The translations under genes were made by a program, and so were the position numbers. From Salinispira pacifica (GTDB taxonomy: Bacteria > Spirochaetota > Spirochaetia > DSM-27196 > Salinispiraceae), in contig NC_023035.1 of NCBI RefSeq assembly GCF_000507245.1, positions 1,341,501 through 1,405,500 on the forward strand: 64,000 nucleotides of DNA. The letters run 5' to 3'. This document shows positions 44,337 to 54,079 of this stretch, one piece after another. Under the pieces are notes generated by a model, which was given only the letters and a program-made list of their open reading frames with translations, searched no databases and was not told the origin of the DNA. Positions within the stretch are counted from its first letter, which is position 1, and each line of letters opens with the position of its first letter.

Positions 44337-45890
44337 TTATCGGTAGATTCTTGGGTCCACGTTGTGTTTTTTGACACGCAGGCCCATTTTCCGCTCTGTG
44401 AGATCCAGAAGCCGTGCGGCTTTGGCCATGTTTCCCTTGGTGGATTTCAGTGCGTCCTGCAGCAGTTCTCTTTCAAGTGAATCAAGCGCTTCCTGAAGCC
44501 CCTCGTTCAACCGGGTGCCGGTGGACTCGGCGGATTGGAGACTGGGAGGAAGATGGTGGGAGTGAATCACGTTATCTATGCTCAAAAGAACCGCCCGTTC
44601 AACACAGTTCTCCAGTTCCCGTACATTTCCGGGCCAGTGGTAGTTGGTGAGCAATTCTATGGCCGGGGTGGAGATCCGCCGAACGGTTTTCATGTTCTGT
44701 TTGTTGTATTTTGCGATAAAATGGTCTGCCAGGAGCAGAATATCACTCTTTCGATCCCTGAGGGGCGGGATATGTACGGGGAACACATTCAGGCGGTAAT
44801 AGAGGTCTTCCCTGAATATGTTCTGATTCATTAAATCTTCCAGGTTCCGGTTGGTGGCGGCGATTACCCTCACGTTGGTGCGTATGGTATCGTTCCCTCC
44901 AACCCGTTCAAACTCTTTTTCCTGCAATACCCTCAGGAGCTTTACCTGTGTGGTGGGGGAGAGGTCGCCGATTTCATCCAGGAAGATGGTACCTCCGTTG
45001 GCCATTTCGAAACGCCCTTTACGGGTGGCAATGGCCGAGGTGAATGCTCCTTTTTCATGGCCGAACAGTTCGCTTTCTATTACTGTTTCCGGCAGGGCGG
45101 CGCAGTTTACCTTCACGAAAGGTTTTCCTGAGCGGTGGCTGTTGTAATGGATGGCGTGTGCCACAAGCTCCTTTCCCGTGCCGCTTTCTCCTCTGATAAG
45201 TACCGTGGCATCGGAACGGGATACCTGAGCGATCATATCGAATACATTCTGCATGGATTTTGAATTGCCGATGATGTTCGCCGGCTTGAAACGGTCCCGA
45301 AGTTCATCCTGCAGCCTCTGATTCTCCTCCATGAGAACCCGTTTTTCCTCCATGACGTCTCTGCGGATTTTTACCGCCTGGGCGAGCATGGACGCAATAA
45401 TTGAGAGAAGACGGGTACGCTGTTCCAGAATGGTGTCGTTTTCCGGACTGGGGATATCCACGGAGAAGGCTCCGATTGTGGTATTGCCCAGTTTGATGGG
45501 AACGCAGAGAAACGCGTGCTCCTGCTCGGGGGTCTGGGCCCGTGCACCTGTCCGGTTGAGGAATTCAAGACTGTCTGAAATTTTCGGGATGATTTGAGGA
45601 ATGCCCGACTCAACAACCTTACCGGTAATTCCTTCACCCAGCTGATACTGGCCTTTTTCTATCTCCTGATCACTGAGTCCGTAGGCAGATTCTATGAAAA
45701 TCTCTTCCGTGTTGGTATCCAGCAGAGAAATTGTGCCTCTGAGCATACCGAATTCCTCACCCACGGCTTCAAGCACAGGGTCCACCACCTGCTTAATATC
45801 AAGACTCTGGTCAAGAATCTGACTGATGGAAAACAGGAGGGAAAGTTCTTCTAGTTGCTGTTCCGGAGACTCTGACATATGTGCGTTCAC
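44337..45890 (-). CDS. NifA-like sigma-54-dependent activator (GAF-AAA-HTH)
   Basis: The 517-residue protein has a GAF domain (about 15-175), a coiled linker ([20 protein letters not shown]), an AAA+ core with GESGTGKE (about 234) and FLDEIGDL, and a Fis-type HTH ([28 protein letters not shown]). The order is that of NifA. The sigma-54 contact loop reads GAFTSA, not the usual GAFTGA. Its position next to a sigma-54 promoter for amt-glnK suggests it is the activator of that operon. No nif structural gene is in the window. The GTG start has GAGG at seven bases; an ATG four codons later is also possible. Confidence 0.88.
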   Translation of the reverse strand: MNAHMSESPEQQLEELSLLFSISQILDQSLDIKQVVDPVLEAVGEEFGMLRGTISLLDTNTEEIFIESAYGLSDQEIEKGQYQLGEGITGKVVESGIPQIIPKISDSLEFLNRTGARAQTPEQEHAFLCVPIKLGNTTIGAFSVDIPSPENDTILEQRTRLLSIIASMLAQAVKIRRDVMEEKRVLMEENQRLQDELRDRFKPANIIGNSKSMQNVFDMIAQVSRSDATVLIRGESGTGKELVAHAIHYNSHRSGKPFVKVNCAALPETVIESELFGHEKGAFTSAIATRKGRFEMANGGTIFLDEIGDLSPTTQVKLLRVLQEKEFERVGGNDTIRTNVRVIAATNRNLEDLMNQNIFREDLYYRLNVFPVHIPPLRDRKSDILLLADHFIAKYNKQNMKTVRRISTPAIELLTNYHWPGNVRELENCVERAVLLSIDNVIHSHHLPPSLQSAESTGTRLNEGLQEALDSLERELLQDALKSTKGNMAKAARLLDLTERKMGLRVKKHNVDPRIYR

Positions 45891-45981
45891 CTTTGTACCT
45901 CATCTTCCATACTACATAATTGTAAGAAATTGGGCAAGGGCATACTATTTTGAAGGGAGTTACACATCGGAAACAGAAGGG

Positions 45982-46437
45982 CTATTGCTCATCCTGGGAG
46001 TCATCGAAGAGTATCTGATACTCCTGCTGGCTGACGATGTTTTTTTCATCTCCCTGGGGAATTGTGGCGTTCAGGGAATCATCAATCTCCATCATATCCT
46101 CTTTTTGACCCCGGATAATCTGGGTGAAACGGGACACGTATTGCCGAATTTCGGAGGAGAAGGGAAGCTCTTCGCCGTTCAGATCCTGAAGAAGCAGAAC
46201 CAGATCACGCTTGGCCAGATACAGATCTCTCAGATGCTTTTCCTGATTCACCAGGTGATCGTTCTTTCCCAGGGAGTTCATCAGGGTCTTCAGGGATTCG
46301 TCGCAAAACATAATATCTTCGATAATCTTATCCAGGAAGTATGATGGATCGATGCTCAGTGTACACCCTCTGCGCAGATCTCTGATTATCAGTGAAATAA
46401 AATATATATTGGCATCGTAATGAACTTGGGCGCTCAC
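45982..46437 (-). CDS. Hypothetical acidic protein
   Basis: This 151-residue protein is helical (SYFLDKIIEDIMFCDESLKTLMNSLGKND) and has a disordered acidic tail (ILFDDSQDEQ). No family is recognised. GTG is the start, with GAGAGG about nine bases upstream. It lies directly upstream of the NifA-like gene on the same strand, with a 91-base gap. Confidence 0.6.
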   Translation of the reverse strand: MSAQVHYDANIYFISLIIRDLRRGCTLSIDPSYFLDKIIEDIMFCDESLKTLMNSLGKNDHLVNQEKHLRDLYLAKRDLVLLLQDLNGEELPFSSEIRQYVSRFTQIIRGQKEDMMEIDDSLNATIPQGDEKNIVSQQEYQILFDDSQDEQ

Positions 46438-46873
46438 GGCTCCATACCTCTCTATGCAGCGGTTCTGCAGTGATCCGGATTCTTCCTATTGTATACTTCG
46501 GCGGAGAAGGGCCTCAGCTTGACAGCGAAAGCTGCGGCGTGGTAATTTTAGCCTCCCCGGAATCATTCAACATACAGATTCTGAAAGATTTCCGGGATGG
46601 GTGTAGATCATAAGTGCCTGTTCAACAGACAATTATGATAGTCAAAGATTCCGGCGGCACGGAAAGCCGGAGTTTTGAAGAATCACCTTATTATTCCCCG
46701 GTATGGGGAATATATCAATGCGAAAATCTGACATCCAAAACAAAGACAGAAAGGTAATACTTTTTGCCTCTTTGCCATTCCGACCGGCTTCAGAGCCGGT
46801 CCCCGGTCCATGGAATGGTCGATGTCACCGTCCGGATTCAGTCCGGCCGATGATTGGTCCGTGAGGAGGAACA
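46438..46873. other. Long leader region before rpsF
   Basis: The region holds no open frame with a start signal. It contains several GC hairpins: CCGGC/GCCGG at about 46649-46670, CCCCGG/TGGGGA near 46697-46710, and the larger one at 46775-46818, annotated separately. The promoter of the ribosomal operon must be here. Confidence 0.5.
46775..46818 (+). ncRNA. Candidate S6:S18-type leader hairpin before rpsF
   Basis: CCATTCC (46775-46781) pairs with GGAATGG (46812-46818). Inside, ACCGGCT (46783-46789) pairs with AGCCGGT (46794-46800), leaving a bulged 3' strand CCCCGGTCCAT. A hairpin with a bulge carrying CCG is the hallmark of the autoregulatory site bound by the S6-S18 complex in many bacteria. 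The assignment rests on position and shape only. Confidence 0.5.
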
Positions 46874-47155
46874 ATGCGCACATATGAAGCCGCCTGTGTA
46901 TTCAAGGCGGAAGAAGAAAAGTATCAGGCTTCCCGTGAGGAAGTTCTGAAAGTACTGAAAGAACTGGGTGCCGAGTCAATAAAAGAACACGACATGGCGG
47001 TACGCACCCTGGCCTACCAGATTGAAGGTGAACTCCAGGCACATTACCTGGTGTTTGAATTCAAAATGGATCCCGCATCAGCACATCAGATTGAAGACCG
47101 GGTGAAATACTTCGACGATCTTCTGAGAATACTGGTAACCCGCCAGGACGACTAG
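46874..47155 (+). CDS. rpsF: 30S ribosomal protein S6
   Basis: The 93-residue protein has the S6 beta-alpha-beta fold: MRTYEAACVFKAEEEKY, then DMAVRTLAYQIEGELQAHYLVFEFKMDPA and RILVTRQDD. It binds S18 in the 30S platform. GAGGAGG precedes the ATG. It opens the operon rpsF-ssb-rpsR, followed by a YybS-like gene, rplI and dnaB. Confidence 0.93.
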   Translation: MRTYEAACVFKAEEEKYQASREEVLKVLKELGAESIKEHDMAVRTLAYQIEGELQAHYLVFEFKMDPASAHQIEDRVKYFDDLLRILVTRQDD

Positions 47156-47174
47156 GAAAAAACCGGAGGGCCCT

Positions 47175-47645
47175 ATGGCTTCAGACCTCAATTCAGTAAC
47201 ACTGGTCGGGCGCCTGACCCGGGATGCTGAACTTAAATACAGCACCAACGGAACGGCAATAGCCCGATTTTCTATTGCAAATACCCAGAGCAGGAAAAGC
47301 GGTGATCAATGGACCGAAGAAAGCCACTTTTTCGATGCCGTGCTCCTGGGGAGACGGGCGGATGCATTGCAGCGCTATCTCTCCAAAGGACAGCAGGTGG
47401 TGGTGCTGGGTACTCTGCAGCAGAACAGGTGGCAGGATAAACAGACCGGTCAAAACCGCAGCAAGGTGGAAATATTGGTGAACGATATCCAGCTTGTGGG
47501 CAGCAGACCGGGCGGAGGACAGAACCAGGGCGGATATTCCAATCAGGGCGGAGGATATAACCAGAACTCCACCCAGGGGGGCGGATTTAATAATCAGGGT
47601 CCGGCGCCGGTGGATGACGGATTCGATGACGATATTCCGTTCTAA
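47175..47645 (+). CDS. ssb: Single-stranded DNA-binding protein
   Basis: The 156-residue protein has an OB-fold (LNSVTLVGRLTRDAELKYSTNGTAIARFSIA, WTEESHFFDAVLLG, VEILVNDIQLVG) and a Gly/Gln/Asn-rich linker. It ends in the conserved acidic tip DDDIPF, the docking site for replication and repair partners. It lies between rpsF and rpsR as in most bacteria. GGAGGG precedes the ATG. Confidence 0.96.
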   Translation: MASDLNSVTLVGRLTRDAELKYSTNGTAIARFSIANTQSRKSGDQWTEESHFFDAVLLGRRADALQRYLSKGQQVVVLGTLQQNRWQDKQTGQNRSKVEILVNDIQLVGSRPGGGQNQGGYSNQGGGYNQNSTQGGGFNNQGPAPVDDGFDDDIPF

Positions 47646-47685
47646 ACAGGCATGATCAGCCTGAGTTTTCATTTGGAGGAAAAAC

Positions 47686-47970
47686 ATGAGCGATTCAAGA
47701 AATAACGATAGAAACAGTTCGGACGACCGGGATAACCGTCGTCCTCCCCGCCGCGGCGGCGGAAAGCCCTTCTTCAAAAAGAAGGTTGATAAAATCAAAA
47801 CTCAGAACCTCACCGTGGATTATAAGCATCCTGAGGTTCTCAGACGTTTTGTAACCGAGAAGGGAAAAATTCTTCCCCGACGCATCACCGGAACCAGCGC
47901 AAAAAATCAGCGCCGTCTGGTCCGCGAAATCAAGAAAGCCAGATACCTGGCTCTTATTCCCATGGGATAA
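47686..47970 (+). CDS. rpsR: 30S ribosomal protein S18
   Basis: The 94-residue protein has a basic, disordered Arg/Asp-rich N-terminus of about 30 residues. The conserved S18 core follows: [41 protein letters not shown]. The N-terminal extension is longer than in E. coli. GGAGG precedes the ATG. The protein pairs with S6. Confidence 0.95.
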   Translation: MSDSRNNDRNSSDDRDNRRPPRRGGGKPFFKKKVDKIKTQNLTVDYKHPEVLRRFVTEKGKILPRRITGTSAKNQRRLVREIKKARYLALIPMG

Positions 47971-47979
47971 TCTGTAAAA

Positions 47980-49005
47980 GTGACTCCCGATGGAAACCCC
48001 CGGAATGACCGGGGGCTGCTGAAACTACCCGGCGGCCCCGGTGGGTCGTCCGGGGAAAACGATCTAAAAACCGCCCTGATCAGCGGGGTGATTTCCGGTC
48101 TGCTGCTGGGACTGGGAATGATCAACATGCTGTTTATTGTTCCCCTCCAGTTTGCTGCAGCCAGACAGGGGATGAAAAGCTTCGGCTATGCCTTGCTTAC
48201 ATCGGCTGTTCTGGCAGGTATTATTCTGCTGATCCGGGGGCTTGAGCAGCCCCAACTGAGCGTCTATTTAAGTGCGGCGGGCATGCTGACGGGGCTTCTC
48301 CTGTTGAATTTCCGGAGGATCTCCACAGGCAGTGAAGATACAGGTCGAAGGTATGTAATTCTTCCCCTCTGGCTGAGGATAATGGCGGCTTCTGTTGCCA
48401 CATCCGGTGGAATGGCCGCTGTGCTCTTTCAGTTCTCCAACGGGGGAGGGTGGGAGCAGCTGCTGCAGCTGTTATCCGGGGGGTCCTCTCAGGGGGATCT
48501 TCTGAATCAGCTGATGCCCGGAATGAACGGGGAACAGCTGCTGGAGCTTTCAAAACAGGTGATCTACCGGTCGCTGGGCCTGAGCTCACTGCTGGTTCTG
48601 CTTATCGGGGCCTCGCTGGGATTGCTCCTGGCCGGGGGTTCCTGGAAACTGCTGTTTATGCTCAGGCGGTTTTCCATGCCTCAGCAGTTTGTGTGGCTGT
48701 TTATCATGAGTCTCGGCGGACTGATGATCGCCGAGCGCCTTGTAGTTCTGCCCCTGGCGTATATCAGCTGGAATCTTTTTCTGATTTCCGGCCTATTGTA
48801 TGTGCTCCAGGGTTTGGGGGTGATACTGCGTCTATCACAGACACGCCCCCTGTTGAGGGCAATGCTCCCCGGTTTATTCATTCTGGGGGTGCTTCTGCCG
48901 GGATTAAACGTGGTTTTTCTGGGAATGCTGGCATTATTCGGTATTTCCTCAATATGGATACATTATTCGAGTGGGACCGCCTCCGGCGGTTCGGCGGAAT
49001 CCTGA
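47980..49005 (+). CDS. Multi-pass membrane protein, YybS/DUF2232-like
   Basis: The 341-residue protein has about eight hydrophobic segments. The position between rpsR and rplI, the length, and the spacing of helices match the DUF2232 (YybS) family of Firmicutes and spirochaetes, whose function is unknown. The GTG start at 47980 lies nine bases after rpsR and has only a weak ribosome binding site, which suggests coupled translation. Sequence similarity to the family is not checked. Confidence 0.7.
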   Translation: MTPDGNPRNDRGLLKLPGGPGGSSGENDLKTALISGVISGLLLGLGMINMLFIVPLQFAAARQGMKSFGYALLTSAVLAGIILLIRGLEQPQLSVYLSAAGMLTGLLLLNFRRISTGSEDTGRRYVILPLWLRIMAASVATSGGMAAVLFQFSNGGGWEQLLQLLSGGSSQGDLLNQLMPGMNGEQLLELSKQVIYRSLGLSSLLVLLIGASLGLLLAGGSWKLLFMLRRFSMPQQFVWLFIMSLGGLMIAERLVVLPLAYISWNLFLISGLLYVLQGLGVILRLSQTRPLLRAMLPGLFILGVLLPGLNVVFLGMLALFGISSIWIHYSSGTASGGSAES

Positions 49006-49129
49006 CGATCCTTTCGTTGATCGGATCGTCGGTATTCGAAGTGGCTGTGCACCATAGAGTGGATCAGGCGGTAGCGTACCCCTTCCGCGGGTGATGCAGT
49101 CAAAAGAATAAACTGATAAGGACAGGACA

Positions 49130-49723
49130 ATGAAGGTAATATTGAATACTGACATTGCAAACCTTGGTGAAGAAGGCGATATCATCAACGTCTCTCCGGG
49201 ATACGCCCGGAACTTCCTTCTCCCCAAGGGAATGGTTTCCATGTACAACAAGGCCAATCTGGCCGTACTGGAAAGTCGAATGAAAGCCATCGAGAAGCGA
49301 AAGGAAGAGAAGCGGAAGAACGCACTTTCTCTCAAAGAACGGATTAATGGCACAACTCTTACATTCAACATGCCCGCAGGGGACAACGGAAAACTCTTCG
49401 GTGCCGTTACCTCCCAGATGATTGTGGACGAACTTGCCAGGCAGGAAATGGAAGTGGAGCGGAAGAAAGTTGAAATTCCCGGACACACATTGAAATCCCT
49501 GGGTAATTACAAGCTGAAAATCAAGCTGTACGGTGATCAGGAAGCGGAGCTGGGTGTGGATATCCAGAAAGAAGGCGGAAAAGCCGATGCGACAACCGCA
49601 CCTGCGGCAAAAGCAGAAAAGCCCGCAGCTGCACCTGCCGCGGAAGCAGAGCAAAGCGCCCCTGCCGAGAGCCGGGAACCTGCAGCCGAACCGGAAGACT
49701 CTGCCGGAGACAGCGAAGAGTAA
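49130..49723 (+). CDS. rplI: 50S ribosomal protein L9 with acidic C-terminal tail
   Basis: Residues 1-150 of 197 are a standard L9: MKVILNTDIANLGEEGDIINVSPGYARNFLLPKGMV, the long connecting helix, then the C-terminal rRNA-binding domain. About 45 residues rich in Ala, Glu and Pro follow, a low-complexity tail absent from E. coli L9. AAGGAC lies seven bases before the ATG. Confidence 0.95.
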   Translation: MKVILNTDIANLGEEGDIINVSPGYARNFLLPKGMVSMYNKANLAVLESRMKAIEKRKEEKRKNALSLKERINGTTLTFNMPAGDNGKLFGAVTSQMIVDELARQEMEVERKKVEIPGHTLKSLGNYKLKIKLYGDQEAELGVDIQKEGGKADATTAPAAKAEKPAAAPAAEAEQSAPAESREPAAEPEDSAGDSEE

Positions 49724-49754
49724 TTTCTGACAATCATTTTCTTGTGAAGAATAG

Positions 49755-49785
49755 AATGCCGTCGACAGGATCTGTCGACGGCATT
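49755..49785. terminator. Perfect 14-bp hairpin between rplI and dnaB
   Basis: AATGCCGTCGACAG (49755-49768) and CTGTCGACGGCATT (49772-49785) form a perfect stem with a GAT loop. It is followed by ATTATATG, not a U-run, so it may be a weak terminator, a processing site or an mRNA-stabilising hairpin. Confidence 0.55.
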
Positions 49786-49865
49786 ATTATATGTATACCG
49801 TCACATGACACATAACCTCCGCCGGAGATTCCCTCCTGCATCACATAACACACCGGGAGCAGTAC

Positions 49866-51209
49866 GTGAGCGACATTCAGAAGCATGGAGGAAGAGTTCC
49901 TCCCCACAGTATCGAAGCTGAGCAAGCCTGTCTGGGTGCAATATTACTGGATCCTGAACAGACCCTTGATCAGGTAGTTCTCCAGCTGCGCCCCAGTGAT
50001 TTTTACCGGAATGCGCATCAGAAAATCTACACTGCAATCAAGGATCTTGCGGCCCGAAACGAACCCATCGATCTTATCACCCTGAACGATGAGCTGCAGG
50101 CCCAGAAAATGCTGGATCAGGTCGGCGGGGTATCATATATATCCGGGCTGACCGATGTGGTCCCTACAAGCGCAAATGTGGGGTACTATGCCGGAATAGT
50201 AAAGGAAAACAGCCTCCGGCGGACGCTTCTTCGTATCTCAGCGGAAATAAGCGGGGAAGCCTACGATGAAAGTCAGGAGATCAGTCAGGTCATCGATGAT
50301 GCCGAGCGGAAAATATTTGATATCACCGACGGACAGGTATCCGAAGGCTATAAAAAAGCCCGGGATATTGTGAATCTGGCGGTGGAGACCATTGAAAGTT
50401 ACTATAATAATGCGGGGAATTACACCGGGATCGCAACCGGGTTCACCGTTCTGGACGATATGACCGACGGATTCCAGAATTCCGAGTTTATTATTGTGGG
50501 AGCCCGGCCATCCATCGGGAAAACCGCTCTTGCACTCTCCATGACCCGAAATATCTGCCTGAGACACCGCATCCCCACCGGGTTTTTCAGTCTTGAGATG
50601 GCGAACATGCAGCTGATGCAGCGTATCATTTCCATGGAGTCCCGCATTCCCGGGGGAAATTTACGGAAGGGCCTGCTCAAGGCCAGCGATTTTCATTCAA
50701 TTATGGATGTCGCCAGCGTTATTTACGACGCACCTCTCTACATCGGAGACACGCCCAACATGCGTCTTCTGGATCTCAAGGCACAGGCCAGGAGGATGAA
50801 ATCCCAGCATGATGTGAAGATCATTTTTATTGACTATCTTTCCATCATCACTCCGGAAAACAATGTCATGGACAGGCATCTGCAGGTTGCTGAAATCAGC
50901 CGCAGCCTCAAGGCGCTGGCTCGTGAACTGGAAATACCCATTGTTGCCCTGAGTCAGGTAAGCCGTGACAGTGAAGGGAAGGCGCCGCATCTTGCCAGCA
51001 TCCGGGAATCCGGTGCCATCGAGCAGGATGCGGATGTGGTGATATTTCTTCACCGGGACCGCTCCCACGACAAGGAGCTAGCGGAAAATATGCAGGGAAT
51101 CGAGACTCAACTCATACTGGCCAAGAACCGTAACGGTCCGGTGGGTACAGTTGATATTAACTTCCTGCCGAGTTATGCTGAATATGTATCACTTGACCGC
51201 CAGTCGTGA
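49866..51209 (+). CDS. dnaB: Replicative DNA helicase DnaB
   Basis: The 447-residue protein has the N-terminal domain (PPHSIEAEQACLGAILLDPE) and the RecA-like C-terminal domain. Walker A is GARPSIGKTALALSM, and other motifs are GFFSLEMANMQLMQRI, IIFIDYLSII (Walker B), ALSQVSRDSE and ILAKNRNGPVGTV. It unwinds DNA at the fork as a hexamer. The GTG start follows GGGAG. One Walker A change is notable: GARPSIGKT carries Ile before GKT where most DnaB proteins have Met or Gly, a mild variation. Confidence 0.96.
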   Translation: MSDIQKHGGRVPPHSIEAEQACLGAILLDPEQTLDQVVLQLRPSDFYRNAHQKIYTAIKDLAARNEPIDLITLNDELQAQKMLDQVGGVSYISGLTDVVPTSANVGYYAGIVKENSLRRTLLRISAEISGEAYDESQEISQVIDDAERKIFDITDGQVSEGYKKARDIVNLAVETIESYYNNAGNYTGIATGFTVLDDMTDGFQNSEFIIVGARPSIGKTALALSMTRNICLRHRIPTGFFSLEMANMQLMQRIISMESRIPGGNLRKGLLKASDFHSIMDVASVIYDAPLYIGDTPNMRLLDLKAQARRMKSQHDVKIIFIDYLSIITPENNVMDRHLQVAEISRSLKALARELEIPIVALSQVSRDSEGKAPHLASIRESGAIEQDADVVIFLHRDRSHDKELAENMQGIETQLILAKNRNGPVGTVDINFLPSYAEYVSLDRQS

Positions 51210-51230
51210 AGCGGTAGGAGGGAGGGAGCG

Positions 51231-51518
51231 ATGGGCTTAGAAGCCAAGTATAATTTTGAAGATCTATATAATGAAGCTGAAGAACTTGTCTTTCAGGAAC
51301 TGGAACGGCAGCTGGAACTTGCCGGTGAGGACGTTCCCAAAGATCAGGATTCGGTTGTGGATATGGCCGCGTATGCTCTGAACCTGGTTAAACCCATGTA
51401 CCGGGCCAATCTCCTAGGCAGGGTGTACGCTCCTGCGTTATCCCAGGAACACAAAGATGAAATCGCCAGTGCGGTGAATCAGGCCGTGGCAAAAATCAGT
51501 GAGAACCCGCCGGACTGA
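51231..51518 (+). CDS. ComFB-family protein
   Basis: The 95-residue protein resembles ComFB: NFEDLYNEAEELVFQELERQL and VVDMAAYALNLVKPMYRANLLG follow the family's DI-ALALN-LPPRY pattern, but the zinc-binding cysteines of Bacillus ComFB are missing. In other bacteria ComFB-like proteins bind cyclic dinucleotides or act in motility and competence. GGAGGGAG precedes the ATG, 21 bases after dnaB. A terminator is not visible. Confidence 0.7.
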   Translation: MGLEAKYNFEDLYNEAEELVFQELERQLELAGEDVPKDQDSVVDMAAYALNLVKPMYRANLLGRVYAPALSQEHKDEIASAVNQAVAKISENPPD

Positions 51519-51587
51519 TACTGATAGCCGGCGCTCTGAGGCCCTGACATCTACCGGAACTCATTTATCCTGCTCCCTGTTGCCATT

Positions 51588-54002
51588 CTAGGTATCTTCG
51601 TTTTCTCCGCTGTCATCGACAGTCTCATCTACTGACCCATCAACAGAATCATCACCGGATTCTTCCTCATCATCGGAGGAATCACCTGAAGAACTAGCGG
51701 AAGAACTACCGGATGAGCCGCCTGAAGAACCGTCATTCGTATTTTCAGAATTATTCTCAGCATTATCTTCAGATTCCGGGTCTTCACTAGCGGACCCTTC
51801 TTTATCAGCTGTCTCATTTACAGAATTGGACCGGTTTTCTCCATCCTCCTGAGAGGATTCTTTGCCTGCCCTGGATCCGTCAGAGGATTCTGTTGATGTT
51901 TCAGTTTCAGTTTTGAGCACATCAATTCTGGTCAATCGGGCCTCTCCCCGGGGGGATAGACGCACGGGAGTCAGCAGCTGGTTGTAGGGAAAAATCGGAT
52001 TGCCAGGATTGGTTTCCAGGGGGATGAATGAGCTGTCGGGCAGGAGAATAACAAGGTCTCCGTTGGGCAGGGACGTCACCTGGGATACCAGATCCCGGCT
52101 TCGGCTGTCCCATATGCTGGCAGTTCCGTCGGCATTCACTGCGAATACCAGGTCTCCCTTGGCAAAGACTTTCAGGGGAAGATTATTGTTGCTTTCCAGG
52201 CTGTTCAGGCGGCGGTTACGATAAATATTCACCCCGTCGGGTCCGGCGGATGTTACCAGGCTGTTGTTATCATCGTTGTAGAACAGGGACGCATCGCTGT
52301 CCTCACCGGTAAACCGCATAATGCTTCTGCCTGAAGAAAGGCGCCCCTGGGAAAACTCCCGTATATGTGTATAGGAATTTCCCTGGCTGCTGGCAATTCC
52401 CAGACTGTAGAAGGTTCTGCTGTTGGATGGGCGTACAAACTGAAAAACCACGGTATCGTCACTGTTGACCAGAGAAGTTTCACCGGTCTGGGGGTTAACC
52501 TCAATCAGACTGGAGTTGAAAAATCCCGCTTGATTTTTTGCGATCAGAAGGCGGCCGTTTGAGAGCTCAAGTACATCCATCAGGCCCAATGTCTGGTATT
52601 GAAACTGTTTTTGATAGCTGTTTTTCTCAAGCAGCTGAATGCCGTCTTCGTTGTCCATAAGAATAATGTACCGTTCGCCAACCCGGATCTCCCGTATGGG
52701 TGAACGCATATCCACATCGATCCGCCGTACTTCACGGGTGAAGCTGTTGTATTCAAGGATGCTGCTGGTGTCTTCCCGTCCCCAGATCAAAATCTTCACG
52801 TTATCCAACGGAGTCATACCCGCAGGATTCACAATGGGAAGATTCAATCGGGTGATCAGCTCATCAACATCCTCAAACCTGCCGTGATTCCCGCTTTCTC
52901 TGGCTTCCAGAAGAAGACCGCTGGGAATTCTGGAGATTCCGTCGGCGCTTTGAATATAGGTCCAGTTGCCCTGGTACACGATCCGCTGAATTCCGCTGAG
53001 TCCGGTCACTCCCAGGTAGCTGATTCCGCCATTCGTCACTACACCCAGCTGACCGTTCTCCGCTGCAAAAACCGAGATGCTTCTGCTGGTGCTGAAGTAA
53101 TCGGCGCTCCCGCTGATGGTGACGGATTCCTGGCTGCGCTCCAGCCGGATGGAGTTTCCAAATGCTACATTGAGAGAATTCAACCGTTTTCTTCTTCCCA
53201 GCTCCTGGAGCAGAAAGTAGGCGTTCTCGTTTCTGCTGTCGGGGATGATTCCCAGAACATCTCCGCTGTCCAGACTGTCCACCGTCCTTCCGTTTACCAC
53301 ATCAATAAGATACAGGCTGCCGTTTTTATATCCCAGGGCATGCCGCTGATTCGGCAGCAGGGTGAAGTGGCGTAAATCTCTCTGGGTTTGAGTTTCATGA
53401 TTTTTTTCACCGCTGCGAAGATCCAGATAGCGGATGCTTCCGCTGTTTCCCGAGTAGGTCATGATTCTGGTTTCACTGCCTGATACTTCAGCATGCTGAA
53501 CAATGCCGAAACCGTCAGGGAGATAGTTCAGTTCCCGGGCCCGCTGGGTGTCATAAAACCGAAGAGATCGCCATTGGGGGAGGGCAAGGGTAAGGAACGA
53601 TCCCCTGGGGCTGTAGCGGAGAAAAACCGGGAGATCTTCCAGGGTTCTGGCGAAGCTCAGCCGTTTATCTTCCCAGTTCCAGACTGACAGCCGGTACTCT
53701 CCCCGGCTTCCTTCCTCAACAATCGCCAATTCGTTGTTTTCGGGGTGGGGAGCAATCATGATAATCGGGTCCTGACCCACCTGGATGTGCTGAATCAGAC
53801 GGCGGGTTTCGTTATTCCATACTTTGAGTACACCGCTTGCGCTGCCGCTGAATGATAGCAGGGCGTCGTCCCGTACTGCAGTGGCGCTCACCGGAGCCGA
53901 ATGTCCCTGGTTAATGTGGGGGAAGCTGCCGGGAACTGATTCAATCCCGAAGGCCGATGCTGCAAGAAGCAGAGTAAGTGCAGTAAGTAGTAGTTTTTTC
54001 AT
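51588..54002 (-). CDS. Exported beta-propeller protein with acidic Ser-rich tail
   Basis: The 804-residue protein has a signal peptide (MKKLLLTALTLLLAASAFG) and then WD40-like repeats: VLKVWNNETRRLIQHIQVGQD, LSVWNWEDKRLSFARTL, SIRYLDLRSGEKNH and VNADGTASIWDSRSRDLVSQV. The last 110 residues are Ser, Glu, Asp and Gly low complexity, encoded by TCN- and GAN-rich DNA. It probably sits in the periplasm or on the outer membrane surface as a scaffold. AAAGGG precedes the start. It follows rseP by 77 bases. Confidence 0.78.
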   Translation of the reverse strand: MKKLLLTALTLLLAASAFGIESVPGSFPHINQGHSAPVSATAVRDDALLSFSGSASGVLKVWNNETRRLIQHIQVGQDPIIMIAPHPENNELAIVEEGSRGEYRLSVWNWEDKRLSFARTLEDLPVFLRYSPRGSFLTLALPQWRSLRFYDTQRARELNYLPDGFGIVQHAEVSGSETRIMTYSGNSGSIRYLDLRSGEKNHETQTQRDLRHFTLLPNQRHALGYKNGSLYLIDVVNGRTVDSLDSGDVLGIIPDSRNENAYFLLQELGRRKRLNSLNVAFGNSIRLERSQESVTISGSADYFSTSRSISVFAAENGQLGVVTNGGISYLGVTGLSGIQRIVYQGNWTYIQSADGISRIPSGLLLEARESGNHGRFEDVDELITRLNLPIVNPAGMTPLDNVKILIWGREDTSSILEYNSFTREVRRIDVDMRSPIREIRVGERYIILMDNEDGIQLLEKNSYQKQFQYQTLGLMDVLELSNGRLLIAKNQAGFFNSSLIEVNPQTGETSLVNSDDTVVFQFVRPSNSRTFYSLGIASSQGNSYTHIREFSQGRLSSGRSIMRFTGEDSDASLFYNDDNNSLVTSAGPDGVNIYRNRRLNSLESNNNLPLKVFAKGDLVFAVNADGTASIWDSRSRDLVSQVTSLPNGDLVILLPDSSFIPLETNPGNPIFPYNQLLTPVRLSPRGEARLTRIDVLKTETETSTESSDGSRAGKESSQEDGENRSNSVNETADKEGSASEDPESEDNAENNSENTNDGSSGGSSGSSSASSSGDSSDDEEESGDDSVDGSVDETVDDSGENEDT

Positions 54003-54079
54003 TGTATGTACCCTTTCAATTGGTCCTTAAGCCGGTGTTTCATCTGTTGCTCCGGCTTGCTTCCCCCGGGATGAACGAA

